From assembly GCA_900554685.1 (NCBI GenBank), contig USIG01000097.1:1-6580 (forward strand): DNA of 6,580 nucleotides. The letters run 5' to 3'. The stretch comes from an uncultured Cryptobacterium sp. GTDB lineage: Bacteria > Actinomycetota > Coriobacteriia > Coriobacteriales > Eggerthellaceae. Position 1 is the stretch's first letter. Each line of letters begins with the position of its first letter. Shown piece by piece: positions 5,822-6,580 of this stretch. A program made the position numbers and the translations under genes. A model generated the notes under the pieces. It did not search any database. It had not been told where the DNA came from and saw only the letters and a list, made by a program, of their open reading frames with translations.

Positions 5822-5845
5822 CATGATATTTCAGTAAATATCGTG
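5822..5845 (+). promoter_or_regulatory. Ten-base-pair hairpin/operator just upstream of the ABC exporter ribosome site
   Basis: Arms CATGATATTT (5822-5831) and AAATATCGTG (5836-5845) pair completely with one G-U wobble around a CAGT loop; the inner 7 bp are perfect DNA inverted repeats. The element ends about 8 bases before the GGGGAGG ribosome site and 18 bases before the ATG. It could be an operator for a dimeric regulator or an RNA hairpin in the leader. There is no U-tract, so it is not a terminator. Confidence 0.55.
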
Positions 5846-5863
5846 AAGAAAGGGGAGGTGAAC

Positions 5864-6580
5864 ATGAGTAACACTTTGGCTAATCAATCACAAACAAGCA
5901 ACTCGGGTAATGCTGATGCTGCTAGCTCAGATTTTCTGAATGAAGATCAGGGTAGGCAAGCGCCGCAAAAAACGAAAGAACGAGGAAGCATTGCGCAGCT
6001 TTTGGATTTTGCGGGAAGAAGGAAAATTCTTACCTATCTCGGTTGTGGGTTATCGGCTTTTTCAATGCTCATGAGCTTTATTCCGTATCTTTGCATCTGG
6101 TTGGTGGCACGGGACTTGCTTGTAGTAGCACCAAATTGGAGTGCCGCAACCAATATTGGGATGTATGGCTGGATTGCTCTTGTTTTTGCCGTGGTATCTA
6201 TTCTGTTTTACTTTGCCGCTTTGATGTGTACCCATCTTGCAGCCTTTCGATGTGCATCAAATATGCGCAAGCAAACAACCGAGCACTTAATGAACACCGC
6301 GCTTGGTTATTTCGATACGCATGCCTCTGGAGCATTACGTCGTGTGGTGGATGGCTGTGCAGCGGAGACAGAAGGACTTCTTGCCCATAAGCTTCCGGAT
6401 ACGGCAGGCTCAATTGCCATGATTCTTGGCATGCTTGTTCTCTTTTTTGTGTTTGATTGGCGTTTAGGAATTGCGTGCTTGGTACCGGTGGCTATTTCTA
6501 TCCTTTGCATGTTCTACATGATGGGTGGACGCGGTATGGAGTTCATGAAAAGCTATCAAGATGCTTTAGTGCGTATGAAT
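5864..6580 (+). CDS. ABC exporter, permease/ATPase half-transporter (5' part only)
   Basis: This is an open frame from ATG 5864 to the window end (239 codons, no stop), with GGAGG (5854-5858) five bases upstream. The first ~45 residues are polar (Ser/Asn/Gln/Lys-rich) and cytoplasmic. Hydrophobic helices follow at about 55-88, 99-128 and 178-220, the last stretch probably holding two helices split by DWRLG. Between the second and third lies a charged cytoplasmic segment with LGYFDTHASGALRRVVD (147-163), the conserved intracellular-loop motif of type I ABC exporters (YFD-x4-G-x-L). The ATP-binding domain should follow outside the window. Known context: AraC regulators beside such half-transporters often control YbtPQ/IrtAB-like siderophore systems or peptide/drug exporters, usually with a second half-transporter directly downstream. 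The substrate cannot be told here. A strong -35/-10 pair is not visible upstream, which would suit activator-dependent transcription. Confidence 0.9.
   Translation, partial: MSNTLANQSQTSNSGNADAASSDFLNEDQGRQAPQKTKERGSIAQLLDFAGRRKILTYLGCGLSAFSMLMSFIPYLCIWLVARDLLVVAPNWSAATNIGMYGWIALVFAVVSILFYFAALMCTHLAAFRCASNMRKQTTEHLMNTALGYFDTHASGALRRVVDGCAAETEGLLAHKLPDTAGSIAMILGMLVLFFVFDWRLGIACLVPVAISILCMFYMMGGRGMEFMKSYQDALVRMN

Noticed and set aside
6043..6390. A 115-codon plus-strand ORF overlapping the exporter
   Set aside because: It lies in another frame inside the ABC exporter coding sequence, which has clear membrane helices and a strong ribosome site; this ORF is a shadow.
1..6580. CRISPR array, tRNA/rRNA genes, insertion sequence ends or transposase
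   Set aside because: I saw no regularly spaced direct repeats, tRNA-like cloverleaf, rRNA segment or transposase motif on either strand.

Overview
This 6.58 kb window looks chromosomal, from a moderately AT-rich bacterium (GC by eye in the mid-40s percent). Strong AGGAGG-type ribosome sites, several non-ATG starts, and an AraC regulator facing a half-size ABC exporter would suit a low-GC member of the Coriobacteriia (Actinomycetota) or a Firmicute. This placement is a weak inference, as no rRNA or other marker gene is present.

Layout. (1) 80-2778, + strand: a UvrA-like tandem-ABC ATPase without the UvrB-binding domain (UvrA2/DrrC-like class), broken by a frame change between its two nucleotide-binding halves. 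(2) 2788-2815: a terminator oriented for the minus strand. (3) 2846-3553, minus strand: an AqpZ-type aquaporin with every selectivity residue in place. (4) 3554-3997: a 444-base interval holding one doubtful small helical ORF and a leader rich in inverted repeats. (5) 3998-4615, + strand: a PhnO-like GNAT acetyltransferase with an extra N-terminal segment. (6) 4616-4737: a short convergent gap with no clear signal. (7) 4738-5703, minus strand: an AraC/XylS-type regulator. (8) 5704-5863: a divergent control region with a good araC promoter and three inverted repeats. (9) From 5864 to the window end, + strand: the membrane domain of an ABC exporter, cut off by the edge.

How the genes relate. 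The regulator and exporter form a divergent pair, so the regulator probably controls the exporter. The arrangement resembles YbtA/PchR-type regulators beside YbtPQ/IrtAB-like half-transporters, but the substrate cannot be read from the sequence. The UvrA-like gene, aquaporin and acetyltransferase look like independent units.

Most notable observation. At the frame break in the UvrA-like gene, a stretch of about 100 bases reads like the start of an ordinary ABC-transporter ATPase (GDFVQRALDNV, then NEFVAILGPSGSGKTT). Its GC content is 58%, against 43% and 40% in the equal-sized flanks. I infer that a fragment of a transporter gene replaced the native sequence up to the second Walker A motif, causing the frame change. 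The second half also carries five in-frame 12-base repeats. I found no evidence for a wholly new multi-gene system.
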